Source: Eudromia elegans (lineage: Eukaryota; Chordata; Aves; Tinamiformes; Tinamidae). From it: DNA of 64,000 nt. The translations under genes were made by a program, and so were the position numbers. The notes under the pieces were generated by a model. The model saw nothing but the letters and a program-made list of their open reading frames with translations, made no database searches and was not told where the DNA came from. Of the stretch, positions 38,673 to 52,220 are shown one piece after another (within the stretch, counting starts at the first letter, position 1; each line of letters begins with the position of its first letter). The DNA lies in NCBI GenBank assembly GCA_003342815.1, contig PTEX01000206.1, forward strand, positions 248,001 to 312,000, in the 5' to 3' direction.

Positions 38673-41049
38673 TTACCATTCCTCTAGTCAGCTTGATTTT
38701 CTGAGGTGTGATGCAAAAAGAAAGGGCATATGTGCAGTATGGGAAGCTTTCAAGTTATTTTCTTAGAAAAGTGAGATCTTTGACCATAACGGCACTAAAG
38801 AATATCAGTGTGTTCTTAAATAGAATATTTACAATATTATTGTTGATAAGATTTATAAATAGAATATCACTGTGCTGAATACACAGAGGAGCTGGCAAAC
38901 GTGGTTGTAGAATAGACTAGAACCTTCTACCACACATAATCTTATCATAAATCCATATTAACTTTTCCTTATTTAAGTGGCAATTTGACAGATGGAAGTA
39001 GAGATGAAGACTTCTTGAAGACCAGTTTTGAAATGCAGCATCTACTTAGAGTGTGACTTAAAATCTAGAAGCAGACAGTTCTGACTCCTATGGAGAATTT
39101 CTACTGCAGAATATCTGCTGCAGGACATACAACACACTTTCTGGAATGTTTTTCTCCATTTGAGTTTGTCTCAAAACCAGCAAACCATTCCTCCTTGTCA
39201 CATCAAGCTGATGGTGGGAGCACCTTCCTGCAGACTTCTTTCAGCTGCCTAATTCTTCCCATAAACATGGGACAGCAGAATTGTCCCCTGGCTGTAGCCA
39301 CTTTCCAGTGCTCTCTGCCAAGCAGAAGTCACTCTCCCGCTCTGCAGAAACTCTTGGGCCACCACAGCCCTCTATAAACAGAGACAGATTTTGAGCCTGG
39401 CTGGGGCTCCTCAGCAGTGCAATCTGGTGGCATCTACAGCAGTGCAATCGCGGCAGCATCCGCAGCAGCTAGGCCTGGGCACGCCGGGCTGCGTGGACCT
39501 CTGCCCGTGCTGGGAAACAGGCAAGGGTGGCTTGATTAGGTAGAATGAGACGCCTGGAGAAACCTGCTGGGTGAGATCCAACATTTGATTGTGGCAATTT
39601 TAATTTTAATGAATTTCCTTCTCACTGATATGTTATACACAGCACAAAGCACACTTACACTCTGTTCTGTTGCTTATATCCAATCCTATTTCTCTTACAC
39701 TGATGTAGAAGCCCTTTCATGCTAATTCTGGTTGGCTGTTGATTGGAGAAGCACTGTCACTGAGCGAAGCAGCTGCACAGAAAGTCTTGCTGATCGAACA
39801 TCTCACACTGTTGTAAACATAGCGCCCCCACATTTTCCACAGGGCATCACCTAGGCAAAACACACCTGCACGGTGCTCTCAGCACCATACAACTGCTTAT
39901 TGGGAAGTGAAGAATACATCTCCAGCTGAAACGTGATAGCAAATCCACCTAATTCATACATAGCATATATAGCCCATGAGAGCTTTGCTTAGCCGGGTCT
40001 ACTAATAGCTCTTTTGTAACCCATGTGATGGTAAAACCCATCACCCAAACAGTTTGCAAAGACACTGGTTGCTTGAAAGGCATATGTGATAACCCTGTAT
40101 TCTGAAGGAATAGATATGCATCCTGCTGGAGAGAAGGGCAGTGCACAAGCAATAATTTTTGAGCTTACAAAATGTCCATAGCTGCTTCAATGAAATGCAC
40201 TGGGTTTAAGAAGCCATAACCTGCTTAAATTTAGTGTGGAACATGATGCTACTGGGATTGCCTTGGGATTGCCTCTAATGGGTCAATTATTGACTGGACA
40301 TATCTGCCAGGACTTGAGACCTTTGCTTTCACAAAATTATGTGAATTAATTTCCTTTATGGAAGAGTTTTTGGACCACTTTGACCAAAGTGTTTGAAAAT
40401 TGGCAGAAAAAAGTAGAAAAGAGAACCAGCCATGTTTCCAAAAGCAGAGTCCCTTTTCGTGGCATCACATATTTGTGAACGCCATACACCAGTGTATGAG
40501 GATCAGAGACCAAACTACTACTGGGAACAGGAAAAAGATTCTGCTCTTGGCAGCGCTCTACGTATCACATGGACTGGTAAAGGGCATGTCTTTAATTTAC
40601 ACCTCTACCCAAATCAGGTTCATATGGTCTTGAAAAGAAGAGTCTTTCTATCTGTTTCAGCTTATTTTTGAACTATTATTTTGGGAACTATTAGACAAAA
40701 TGGTTTATGGTGTTTTCTGCTATTTAACTCCTCCTTAGCAAGGCTCTAATTATATTAACTTTTTTATTATTATTGGGAAGATTTCATTGTTTTTAAACCT
40801 TAGAAATTCTGATGAAAAAAAATCTGAAGGAAAAAAGTTAAGAGAGACTTGCACTTAGAGTACAAATCATTAAAAACCTTTTTTTAGAAAACAAAGATAT
40901 TCAGATGGGGACTAGTGGAGAGAAAATTCCATTACTTACAAATTGAATAAATCAGTGCTTTATCTGCAATACTTTTATGCCCTTTAAGCATCAATAATTT
41001 GTTCATATACCAGAAATGTTTGTTTTCTGCTCTGCATGACATGGCAGAA

Positions 41050-41087
41050 CACTTGGATCTAGATATTTCACACTTGGATCTAGATAC
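41050..41087. repeat. 21-base tandem duplication
   Basis: CACTTGGATCTAGATA occurs at 41,050 and 41,071, giving two near-identical 21-base units. This is a small local duplication with no evident function. Confidence 0.75.
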
Positions 41088-44000
41088 ACGTAGACAGAGT
41101 CTAGGGTGGTATCCAAAATACAATCCCATTTTTTCATGAAAAATTCACACTGGCCCTTACTCAGCTGCAGATGGAGACAGAAACAAGCCCATGCTGACAA
41201 TTTTCTAAAGAGACTGAAGAGCCACACAAACTCCAGCTGTCCTGAATTCTGCCATTAACCGTTTTGGAAGCTGGCATCGCATGCAGTAAGAAGCTCATAA
41301 ATGCTTTCTACTGGTGAAATCTCCCCATGGGCCAAGATCCTAGGGGATCTGAACAATCATCCCCACAAGGCAAAATAATTGTACTACATTGTACTACCTG
41401 TGCAGTGGGTCTATCTGATTTTTGGTCTTAGAAAAGGTCCTTGAATTCAATGAATTGCCATCAATGTGAGAAGCCATAATCTGATTTAACTTATATCTGT
41501 TTACATCTGTTAAAAATGACATTAAATAATTTCAAAACTACATAAAAAATAACCAATTCCTGACTATATTTGTAACTTGAGTTACAAGCTGTTGTCATTA
41601 GTAAATGTAGGAATGTTATTGTCAGCAGTAGCAAAGCAAGACAGGGTATTAAGTGTGTTTGGCTCATGTAGGCAAACCTCTTACCTTGCAGGAAGATAAA
41701 TCCTTCTTCTAACCTGCATGAAAATATAAGGATTAATGCAGCTATTCAACAGCCATGATAGACATCAACAACTGAAAAAATACTCCTGAAATATTCTGCG
41801 GGAATATTCTCCTTTCTCCCTCAGGAGTATCTGTCTCTCGGGAATATAACTGTCATTGATGCTGGTGCACCTGGATCCTGGTGAGATGGGAAGCGCAGGT
41901 GAGACATGGACCTCCATGTGTGGAGAGCCCTGTCCAAGGCTGAGGCCGCTTGTGCAAAAGGCTACAGAGAAGCACGTGAATTTGTAACTGCTGCTCGGCT
42001 CCTTGGAGAGACTTCCAGGCCTTTTTTTGCTTTTTTTTGCTTTTTCTGTTGGTAGGAAAGTTAAAAATAGCTTTTCTTCCATGTGTATTTTGTCTTGCAG
42101 TGATTCGAAGGGGCACAACAGTGAGCAGCTAATCAAAGCTGGAGTATGAATGATACCTGTCAATTGACAAAAATACTGTTTAAATTAGGAGAAAACAAAA
42201 AACTGTCTATTTTATATACAAGTTTGAAAAGTTCATGTGATTCTTTTGAACAGAAATCTCTTGGAGAATGATGCACACAAGGACAGCATAAATGGCCACA
42301 GAACTAGAAATTCAGCTCTTCTTTAGCAGTTGCCTGGCATGTGCAACTCTTCTTCAGCACATTTTTACTTTTTCCAAATGTTTTATTTTTTCACATGCAC
42401 CAACCCACAGCAGAAATGAGGAAAGCAAGACTGGGGCAGAGGAGCCTTACTGTTAATGTAAGGATTTTTGATTTGCCTTCTTCTTTCTCTCAGTAGCCTA
42501 ATTCATCATAAGAAGCTTCTTTGCTGGTTGTCAGTAAATATACACCGGTAAAATTCCTTAAATCAAGAATGCTTTGCCCACAGCAGCAGAGGATGAGACT
42601 GACAATGCTGACAGAGCTGAGGCCCCAGTTTCATATGCAAACCCTTCATTTCAATGTTTATTTTGCAATATTTCTGCTTTTCAGAGTTTTGGAGTGCTGA
42701 TGAGAACTTCTGCGGGCAGCCTGCATGGACAAGCTGGTGTTCCCTGGTGAAAGGGACTTCCCAAACATCTCGCCCATGTGGAAAAGCAGTCGGGATCTGT
42801 CCTGATCTGCTCTGTCTCTTCATTAGGATCAAAGAAACGGGGAGAAAACAGGCAAGGAGCTACCACTGGGGCACAGCAGTGTCAGGACAAGCAGTTGCAT
42901 CCAGCTGCATTTCGAGCGAGTTGAGCTCGGTCACGCTCTTAGTTAAAAACGCCTGTGCAGGCTGAGAAGGTCGGCCCGGGAGCGCCACTGTTAGCACCAG
43001 TCTGGTTAGAGAAGGAACAGAAAGGTCCGAGGTTGGACTAGCTCATCGGACGAGGAGCTTTCTCTTTCAATATGAAAAACCAAACGATCTTGATATGGTG
43101 ATAGTAAAGGAAAGGAACTGTGGTGGGGTCGTTTACAGCTTAATATTCTTATATTTGCTTCCTTGAAATCCCCTCAGAGGTGGTATGCGAATATTTCCAG
43201 GTAATTTACTGTCTGAAATGATTCATTTGGAGAAACTGCCTTTGAAGATGAGCTTCAATCTCCGAGTGACATCTAACAGCAGTATTAAAAAAAAAAATTT
43301 AAAAAAAGGGTGGAGGGAATGGAATTACAGGACTTTTAATAAGGAACTCATTTAGTAGTTCCATTTCATTGTCCCATACTCAGCGTCAAGCAGTAGCTAG
43401 CAATGTTTTCTACTGACAAAAATGGAGACCTAGAATAGGAACAGATGCTTAGCTTTACAAAAATAGGTGTTCTCAAGTGCTCGGGTGTTACGGGATCTCT
43501 CGTTGTGTTACTCTTCTGTCTACTAGGTGAGGGTCATTTCAAAACAACCTAACCTGTAGCCTTGCGTTTTGGAGGGTCCTTGGTGACCACGTTGCACATG
43601 AGGGATATGCAAGAGCAGAACCAATGCGGGTTGATACCCCTGTGTCCAGCAAGCAGGCACTTGCGCAGGTGAACTAAACTAAACTAAAACTGCAGGGTTT
43701 TCTGGCATAACCAGTGACAATACTGCTGATTTTTTTACAGCTGGGCGTATTGCAGTGCTAGTTCTCATCTCAAGAACAAGTCAGCCCAGTAAGCTCTGAA
43801 ACCTCAATGTTATACAGGGAAACCTGCTATACAAACCTGTCATTTTATTTAATAATCTGCATTGTAAAGAACATGTGGTTCAAAAGTTATATAGCTTGAG
43901 TGAAAGACTGGAGGAAAAATGGTTTCTCATCATGCAGTTTTTCAGAACTTTGTTAGATGTGTTAGATTTTGCAAAAACTTGGGGCTAAAGGGTCATGGGG

Positions 44001-47000
44001 TTGCATTCCTAGGTGGACTTTTCTAGCACTCCTCAAATGCTTGTTTGACTTCTCTGTGCTTCTCCTTGGCTGGATGTCACCATTCTGACTTAAATCCATT
44101 AGGACGCAGGAGTTTCTCTTTTGATGTTAAGTAGCAGTAACATCACACAACTACTGTGTGCAATACAACTGGTCTAGCTCTTCTCTCTTACCTCTTGCCA
44201 TGCCCCTCGGGAGCCTTTCAGAGATGCTGACCCTGGTGGCATCAAGGGAGAGAGATACATTCAGCCTTGACTGGATTGCTGCTGGAGGATGTCACTACCT
44301 ACATGACCCTTTCTTGTCATGCACTGGCCAAGAGCAAGGGCACGGCCAAAGCTGACCCCATTGCTGAAAGAAATGAAAGGAACATGGGCAGAAATACCGC
44401 TGGGAGAAATAGCCAAAACCCAACACGTAGCACTGCCTTGATCAGCAGGAGTGAATATTGGCATCTCTGTGAGGAAGAGGTAGTGCATAGACCTTGAAAA
44501 GTCCCCAGGAATACGTTTCATAACCGAATTCCCAGCTTCCTCCTCCACCCTGGAGGTCTGGCCGGGATGAGATTTAGTAATCAGGTATGTTTCAGCAAGA
44601 CTTGCTCAGGCACCAATATTGGACACACTGTAAAGAATTAAATAAAATAAAATAAAGGAGTTTTCCCACCCTGGAAATGCTGTAGAGGTTTAGTTTCATT
44701 TTATAATGCTTCGCAGGAGATACCAAAATTACTTTCCTTTAGAGACCAGATTGTTGCGGTAAAATCCTGCCTCAGCATTAATGCCACATGTTCAAAGAGC
44801 TGCCAAGTCTGAAGAATGTAAAATTTTCAAAATCTACATTTTTTGCATGAAATCTTCAAGTACTGCTCTTATTTTTTGCCTTCATACACTTTTCCTGAGT
44901 TGCTGTCTCTATAAGGCTCTCCCACTCCCTGCACAAAACAAGAGATAATATTCATGCAACTCAAAATGAAAATATTTATTATATGGAAGATATCAGGAGT
45001 GTATGTAAATAGCAATTATAAATAAGGTATTAGCTCAAAGATGCCCTAATTATTTTAAGATTTATTAATGTTAATTTAGTTTAAGGTTCCAGAGGCATAT
45101 ATTTAAATCAAGCAATGGTTGATTACTCAGGATGTGCAGAGATGTAAGGTATGACGTATTTTGCTTAAGACCTCTGCAGTGGTGATGATGCTAAATTTGG
45201 GGTTGTTTTATGTATCATAGAATTGAATAGAAACCAAAGAGGATGTTTTACTTTGTTGTACAAATTGCAAGTCAAAGCAGCAGTTGCAGGGCGCGACGAG
45301 CTGTTGTTTGTATCCATGCCTATAATAAATGTCACCAAGTGAATAGTAGCACTTCATTTCTTTTTAGTTTGTCCAGGCCTTTTTGGACCAGACCTTTGAA
45401 AGAAAACCCACTGTAGAGGAGGAGGAAGGCAACAGCATTCCAAAGTTCTGATCAGAAACATTTTTATCCTTGTTAGCACGTAAAATACGAGATGCACAAA
45501 ATGTCCTTATGCCTTTCAGCATTTCCCTTAGCAGAACCCCTACCCCTATGAAGAAGGGAATTGTCACCCGGAGAGAGGCTGACAAATCTTCAAAGGAAAA
45601 CGAGGGGCTGGAGCGGCTCCACTCCCGGGACTTTGGTCTGGGCCTGCAGAAGGCCACAGACTGTCTGAAGGGACTGGCTCGAGCGGAGCATGTGACTGCG
45701 GAGAGGGGCGCGATGCAGACGCACAGGAGCAAACAGCTGTGCTGGAGCCCCTTCTGTTGCAAATGTCAAGTGTTGCCCCCAAGAAATGTGGAAAACGATT
45801 AATTTTTATAGCAGGCTTTCCCACAGCATTCTGTCTGCTCCCTCCGGGCAGATGGGAAAGGAGAATGCTTTGAGCACATCACCTCCTAGGATTTTATGAA
45901 CGCGCTCTTTGGCTGGCCCAGGCCTCGGTTCCTCTGATCTTAACTTTTACCATAATTTTGTGTAATAGACTCCCTTTTATTTCAGAAATTTGTTGCCAGA
46001 TGCTTTGGTATTAATGCAATGATATTCTATTACTGAAAGAGAATTTTGAAAGATTTATTGCTTATTATTTTCTAGCTTAGGCAAATGGATTTCCAGGTTC
46101 CTCACTCTATCTCTGCATAGGTAGGAATGAAAAGCACTTAGTGCCTTGATTGCCTGGGGCTTCTCATTCCTTAATCTCAAACCCTGTGAAAAACACACTC
46201 CTATGTCCAGCTATCATACACAGCCTATGGATAAGAAATATCTTACCTTTTCATAGGATCATCATTTATCATTAGTCCTGTGAAACAGGTTCCATTGCTT
46301 TATTGGGCCATTGCAGATAAATTGTTGCACTGCCTTGCCTAAATTCCCAGTGAAATCCTTCATAAACTGAGTATTCCAGAGAAGAAGCTGTACTCTGTTA
46401 ATATTTATGGTCATCAGTACACTAAAATTAAATTTTGCCAGCTTTGTACTTGGACGAGGGGACAGAATAAAGACAGGCATATACGTCTTCTGGCTCATGC
46501 CTCGTGGTCAGCGTCGTCAGGATGCGGATACAGGGCACCCCGGGGGGCTGCCGGCTCTGCTTGGCGCCTTTGTGTCAAGGGAGGACTCTCTGAGCTGCCG
46601 GCCACATGATTTTGTTAAAGGGCAGATGAGAAACAGCGATAAACGGCCTTCTCCACACTGCACATTGTGGATTCATGCCAAGGCATAGAACCGGAGCAAG
46701 GCTGGTTTTGCAGAATGTCATTGGCCTTGCCTAAAGCTTCACTCTGTGGTTTGTGTCCACTGCATGTACGTGTGCGATTTGGGGCTCTCGTGCCACCTCC
46801 GAGTTGCTCTCAAAATATGGCTCGGATATTCTCCTTTCCTGCTCATTCCTGAGGAACAGCTCCGCTTTTCTAAACACTCTTTCAGCATACACTTTTCTGG
46901 ATCCGCTGCCCGCAAGCCTCATTACATTCATGTTGCTGTATCTTCCACAGAACAACGTCTGTTGGTCTCCTGGGCTAGGTAATGCAGAGCCCCAGTTACT

Positions 47001-48164
47001 TATCTTCATCTCATGTGTATTCTCTGGACTGTTTGCCAATGAATAGTATAATAGAACATTATTATTTAACATTATGTTCGTGTGTGACTTCTTCCTAACA
47101 GTTTTGCATCCTGGGAAGATTAACAGATTAGATTTCACAAAGAAGCCACATCATACGAGTCTTCAAAAAGTCTTCTCAAAAGAACTAGACCGAGTAAACA
47201 CTTCTTGAAAATAAGGCAATTGGTCCAAATTCACCACTGCTTCCTCGGAGAGTAATCAAATGAAGATTTGTGAGCAATCCTGTGGAGGCAGCAAATCGTT
47301 TGCTCTTTTATGAAATGAAGTTCATAAATTCTTCATTCTGCCTGAAATCAGTCACAAAAGGCTCTTCCTTTGCAAGCGGTGATGAGCCCAGAACACTTTC
47401 TGTGCTCCTCAACAGCATTATAAAATATACTGTAAAAACAGCAGTTGCATATGCCAAACATGTTTTAGACTTAGATTTTTTGTTAATTTGGATTCCATTC
47501 TTGGACAAAATAAAGGTCAGTTGCTATTTCCCTCATATTAGATATTACTTGGTCAATGAGACACTATTTAATTGAAGAAAAAAAAGTTTAACATGAGGAA
47601 AAATGAGTGATTTTGCTGTTGTAGTTTTTAGTTTCAAAATGGTGTCATTTTCTACTTGGAAAAACACCATAATGAAGAATTATGAAGGAAATGCCAAATC
47701 TACTGAATCTAAAAAAGTTCTAAAAGAAGTTTTGACAAATTCAGTTTTATTGCCTCAGTAACATTTTTATTCGAAAGAGTGACAAAAATTATCCCAAGAA
47801 ATTTTGTCTAAGGAACATCTTCCAAGACACCGACACGCATATCTGTGTGTTACACATTTTTGTTGTAGGTGGGGTTAACAAGAGTTTTAATAAAAAGGAG
47901 CAGTTCCTGATTCTTCAGCTTTGCCTGAGACAAAAGCAGAATTGTGTGTGTGTGTTGATTTTAACATCTCATACACGATCAGAAATATTGAGATACTGTG
48001 GGAAGCTGCTTGTTTGGGGAGTTGCAGCATGACTAGAGCCAAGCATAAGAAGTATTAGTATGTTCTCCACAGCTCTTACAAGCATGTGCTGCTCTGGTTC
48101 CGTTTTCTAGGGATAGTTCTAAGAGCCAATCCGATTGAGAAGTGCTTTCTGATGGGAAAGGCCT

Positions 48165-48312
48165 CACCGGGCAGCAGTAAAGGGGCTGCCGGCCCGGGAG
48201 CTCCGTCATTCCCGGATTGCTGCCGGGAGCAGCAGGCGGCGGGCGGCTGCTGCCGCGCTGTGGCCCCGCCAAGAACTCCTGTGCAGGATCCATCACTGCG
48301 AGTGGATTTATC
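48165..48312. other. CpG-rich patch upstream of the young CR1 copy
   Basis: GCTGCCGGCCCGGGAGCTCC, TTGCTGCCGGGAGCAGC and CGGCGGGCGGCTGCTGCCGC make a 150-base GC-rich block. Frames of 87-132 codons cross it on both strands. A non-coding CpG patch is the safest description. Confidence 0.4.
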
Positions 48313-49709
48313 CCGGCTCCCTGAGACCTCCAAGAGTATCACAGATTTATGGAGGCTTTTTCATCCTTTAGGATCCCAGGGTTTGTTTTATATGGATGAT
48401 GTGAAAAGATCATGGCTCTCAAATCTTTCACTTATCCACTTCTTATCAGGCAACAGAAACAAAACAGAGCATCAGGAGTCGTAATTCATACATCAGCATT
48501 TCCACAGGAGGGCTGGGGGGGGCAAACTGGAGCAGCTGCAGAGGAGATGCAGAGGATCCCTCTGATTAACAGGACACGTTTCCCATCATAAGCACAACCA
48601 TACATCTTCCATAAGCTCATTTTAAGCTATTGATTTCCACACTTAACAGCATAGTGGAAAACATCAAACTAAACAACAACACATCAATTTCATCCTCACA
48701 ACCCACTTAATACGGGTGTCTCTGCTCAGTCAGATGAATTAGCCAAGAACAAGGACCTCAAGTGTTGATCCTTGTTTTTCAGTCACTGGTGTTTTCTGTA
48801 TTACCTGAACAACCAAAGGGTGGCTACAGGTAGGTGGCTACGAATGTGTGCGAATAATTCTGCAAAGTAACGATGATAAACAGCTGACAACACATAGCTA
48901 TAAAACCCATAAAGAAAGAATACAATTCTGAAAGGAGGCAATATTTCACATGAGGGTGTTTTTCAACACTCTGTGCAACTTTTGTTTTCTGCTTTAGCCC
49001 TGCTGAAAGCACAGTGAAATTTCTATAGGGCAGAACTGCGTTATTTATGTTTTGTTATGGCATGTGTCCTCTCTGGATGGGAGCTGTTTTTTTCCAATAA
49101 ATATCCTATAGTGTTAACAGCCGTTTCACAAAGGCTGTAACCTGAACTGCTTCTGTGTGTTCTTCTAATTGGAAAAAAAACCAAACCAAAACAACACTGT
49201 GAGTTCAAGATTTGTACCATTAACAGATACATGCCCAAAATATACTCACATAGCCATTTGCTAAACATAGCAACTCATTACAACATTCAAGTGAATAGAC
49301 AAATTCAAGCAGAGACTAGATCCAGTGACAGGAATTTATATTCAACTGAGCATTACTCCATTGCCATCTGTTTCCTCAAAGCCTGAGGTCTTCATTATTA
49401 TATTATTGACTCATCCCTTGTTCTTCTTATGACTCCCTTTTTTACTTAGGTATTAAAAATAAGTTTTAAACAGATGACATAAGCAATTGAATATTTGGAG
49501 CAGAACCAAGCACCAGACTTGCATTTTTCTCTGGTCAGTGCTTTACTCACCATAACATCTTTTCTTTCTTTTAATGCTCAGTAGACTTCAGCTCTTAAAA
49601 TTTTACACCAATAAAATTTCGTCCAGTGTTGTGATTTTTTTAAGTCAAAACAGCAAGATGAATGCTCTTCTGATAGTTCCATTGAGTGAAATTAAATACC
49701 CTCACTTAT

Positions 49710-50455
49710 GGAATCATAGAATGCTTAAGGTTGGAAGGGACCTCTAGAGGTCATCTAGTCCAACCCCCCTGCACACGCAGGGTCTCCTAGAGCATGTGGC
49801 ACAGGGTGGTGTCCAGGCGGGTTTTGAAGATCTCCAGAGAAGGAGACTCCACCACCTCTCTGGGCAGCTTGTTCCAGGGCTCTGTCACCCTCACTGGTAA
49901 GAAATTCTTTCCAAATTTCCTATGGAACTTTTGGTGCCTCAATTTGCGGCCATTTCCCCTAGTCCACTGAGAAGAGGCCAGCCCCATCGTCCTTGCTCTC
50001 CTCACTCCCTCTCTTGAGATATTTATACACACTGATGAGGTCCCCGCTCAGCCTTCTTTTCTCCAGGCTGAACAGGCCCAGCTCTCTCAGCCTTTGCTCA
50101 CAGGGCAGATGTTCCAGACCCCTAATCATCTTTGTAGCCCTGCGCTGGACTCTCTCTAGCAGCTCCACGTCCCTCCTGCACTGGGGAGTCCAGAACTGCA
50201 CACAGTACTCGAGGTGCGGCCTCACCAGGGCTGAGTAGAGGGGCAGAATCACCTCCCTCGACCTGCTGGAGACGCTCTGCTTAATGCACCCCAAGATCCC
50301 ATTGGCCTTCTTGGCCACGAGGGCACACTGCTGCCTCATGGTCAACGTGTCATCCACCATGACGCCCAGGTCCCTCTCTGCGGGGCTGCTCTCCACGAGG
50401 TCAGTAGGCTCCACTCTCCAGGACCTCAGCTGTATTCTTTTCACTCCTTTCTTGC
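49710..50455 (-). mobile_element. CR1 LINE, 3' part with reverse-transcriptase C-terminus largely open
   Basis: This 5'-truncated copy is about 745 bases long. On the minus strand a frame from 50,444 down to about 49,960 stays open for 161 codons. It encodes the end of the CR1 pol protein, with the characteristic words [70 protein letters not shown] and [13 protein letters not shown]. The continuation (RGNGRKLRHQKF, then [19 protein letters not shown]) lies in another frame, so there is at least one frame shift near 49,960-50,030. The 3' end carries TAGTCCAACCCCC and the tail GGAATCATAGAATGC in inverted form. It is the best-preserved CR1 in the window. It encodes no complete protein, because the endonuclease and catalytic reverse-transcriptase parts are absent. 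Confidence 0.95.
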
Positions 50456-51974
50456 ATGGACTTTTATTCCTACAGCAGTAAAAAAGGTCTTATTTTGAAC
50501 TCTAATTGTCATTCTGAGCACATCTTCAGCTATGCATTTTCACCTGCCTCTTTTACCTGTTTTCATTTTGAGGCCCATTCTCGTGGAAAATTAAAACCTC
50601 CTCAAAGCTAAAATATTTTCCATCATTGATGGATACTTTATATTTTGAATTGCTGCTTTCAAGCCATCTATCTATCATCTTGACCTCCAATTTTTTGATC
50701 CATCAAAGAAATGAATTTTCTAAGGATCAAATTAGCTTATTCTACCATGTTACAACGGATGCTCTGTAGCACAATTTCACTCACTAACACAACATTCAGT
50801 AACCCAGCAGAACATGTTGTAAGAGTGACATTAGCCTAGAACCACTAGTGGTTGTGCTGGTGAGCCCTGGATAGCCAGATTTGGAAAACCAATCTACAAA
50901 CACCATTCTATTGCAATTAGATAAACAGTAACAACAAGTATTAATAGATTAATCACCCAAGAATGTGATGCTTCCTGTGTACTGGTTGTTTTTAAATTTC
51001 ATAGGTGGACTGAATAGGGTCCAATTAATGAAATGAAATAGGCAAGAATTTCTTTATTTTCATAAAATTTAAAAAAAATGGAGCTTTCTAAGTTCACACT
51101 TCTCAGTAAAATATAAAGTAAGGAATATTGCAATAGAAATGCTTAGTTAGACTTAAAAAAATAAGTGAAGTCTTTTAAGATCTGAATTTTATCAGTGTGA
51201 CACAAGGGAGAAATAATTATTATAACCTTATTTGATATTTAGTAATATTTCACTTTCTATTTGCTTGTGTTATTCTAAAATAGCTAAGGCCCACCTACTA
51301 TGTTCTCCCTGTGATTAAAAAAAAAAGATTACAGGGCTCTTCAAAGTTTTCTGTTCAACACACATTCAGGCAACAAACAAAAGGTGAACAGAACAATAAG
51401 ACTTATAAACATAGAAGGTCTAATAAAGAAACTACTAAGAACTAAAAATAATTGAAAGAACCTAATTTGGACACCGAAGTGTATGTGCACAATAATGCTG
51501 ATAGGTAGGTATTTATGTATTTCTCATAATATTGGCAAATATTTGTACTGTAACTTAGTCTTAATTCTATTAGATAAACTTTATGTAAATAGATATCTAA
51601 CTTTAATCCTGGTTTCAAGAGAAAGAGAACGCATTTTACAGACTTTACCTGTTTGAAGAAGATTGTTTGCACTTATTAAACACGGGTATGTGTATATATA
51701 AACTTATATACACACTTAAGTACTTGTGTTTCATTTATATGCACTTCAGTACTAATTTATGTGTATATACACACATATATATGCACACATTATGAATGTA
51801 TATAAACTCATGAAGTTAGACGTTTGCATAAATATATATGCATATAAATATATATATGCACACACACAGAGGCACAAGCACACCTGATACCTAACTTGTA
51901 GTTTGTGGCTTCAGCAGACTTGGTTAAAGAAAAACCCAATTGCCATTGGCTGTGCAAGGATGAAACTCTTGCAA
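50456..51974. other. SLC7A13 3' flank and probable 3' UTR
   Basis: AT-rich sequence without a gene. Minus-strand AATAAA (TTTATT on +) is present at 51,053-51,058 and a weaker ATTAAA at 51,602-51,607; either could end the SLC7A13 transcript. A TA/CA-rich microsatellite occupies about 51,685-51,875. Confidence 0.45.
51685..51875. repeat. TA/CA-rich low-complexity region
   Basis: Interrupted (TA)n, (CA)n and TATATGCACACA-type units extend over about 190 bases, just past the SLC7A13 stop codon. Confidence 0.75.
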
Positions 51975-52220
51975 TTACTCATATTTACTGTCATCAGATG
52001 CATTAGCAGGAGAAACTTCCAACAGTAACTGTAAGTAGCAAGTAATTTTATCAACAAACGCAAAATGCAATTTAAAATGTATAAAAGGCAAGTAAACAAT
52101 GACACTTCCCAGCATAAACAGGAAAGCATAAACATATTGTAGCTTTGGATCCCAGATGATAGGAACTAAAACTAAGAAGAAAGACATCGCCACCATCACA
52201 AATGGAATTGGTAGAAACAC
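51975..52220 (-). CDS. SLC7A13: SLC7A13 coding exon 4: TM11-TM12 and C-terminus
   Basis: The acceptor TTCTTTTGCAG precedes GTG at 52,220 and the stop TAA is at 51,975-51,977. It encodes VFLPIPFVMVAMSFFLVLVP, then IIWDPKLQYVYAFLFMLGSV, IVYLPFIHFKLHFAF and a cytoplasmic end VDKITCYLQLLLEVSP with a short acidic tail. The order of hydrophobic segments and the IHFK...KITCYLQLL end match mammalian SLC7A13. The four exons total 1446 bases, giving 481 residues against about 470 in human, so the gene looks complete and intact. Confidence 0.93.
   Translation of the reverse strand: MFLPIPFVMVAMSFFLVLVPIIWDPKLQYVYAFLFMLGSVIVYLPFIHFKLHFAFVDKITCYLQLLLEVSPANASDDSKYE

Larger units (their letters stand above)
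33571..49709. other. Intergenic region between RSPO2 and the SLC7A13 3' end
   Basis: This is mostly AT-rich unique sequence without an identifiable gene. It holds an old CR1 tail at 35.3 kb, an ancient CR1/L3-like copy at 37.9 kb, A-rich and TA-rich simple repeats, and a CpG-rich patch at 48.17-48.31 kb. Open frames up to 135 codons (for example 36,707-37,081 and 45,364-45,802) lack domains and overlap one another on opposite strands, so I do not call them. In the human order this position would lead towards ANGPT1, and I see no trace of it. Confidence 0.6.

Noticed and set aside
45364-45802. 132- and 110-codon frames on opposite strands
   Set aside because: Mutually overlapping, no domain, no splice sites that link to anything.
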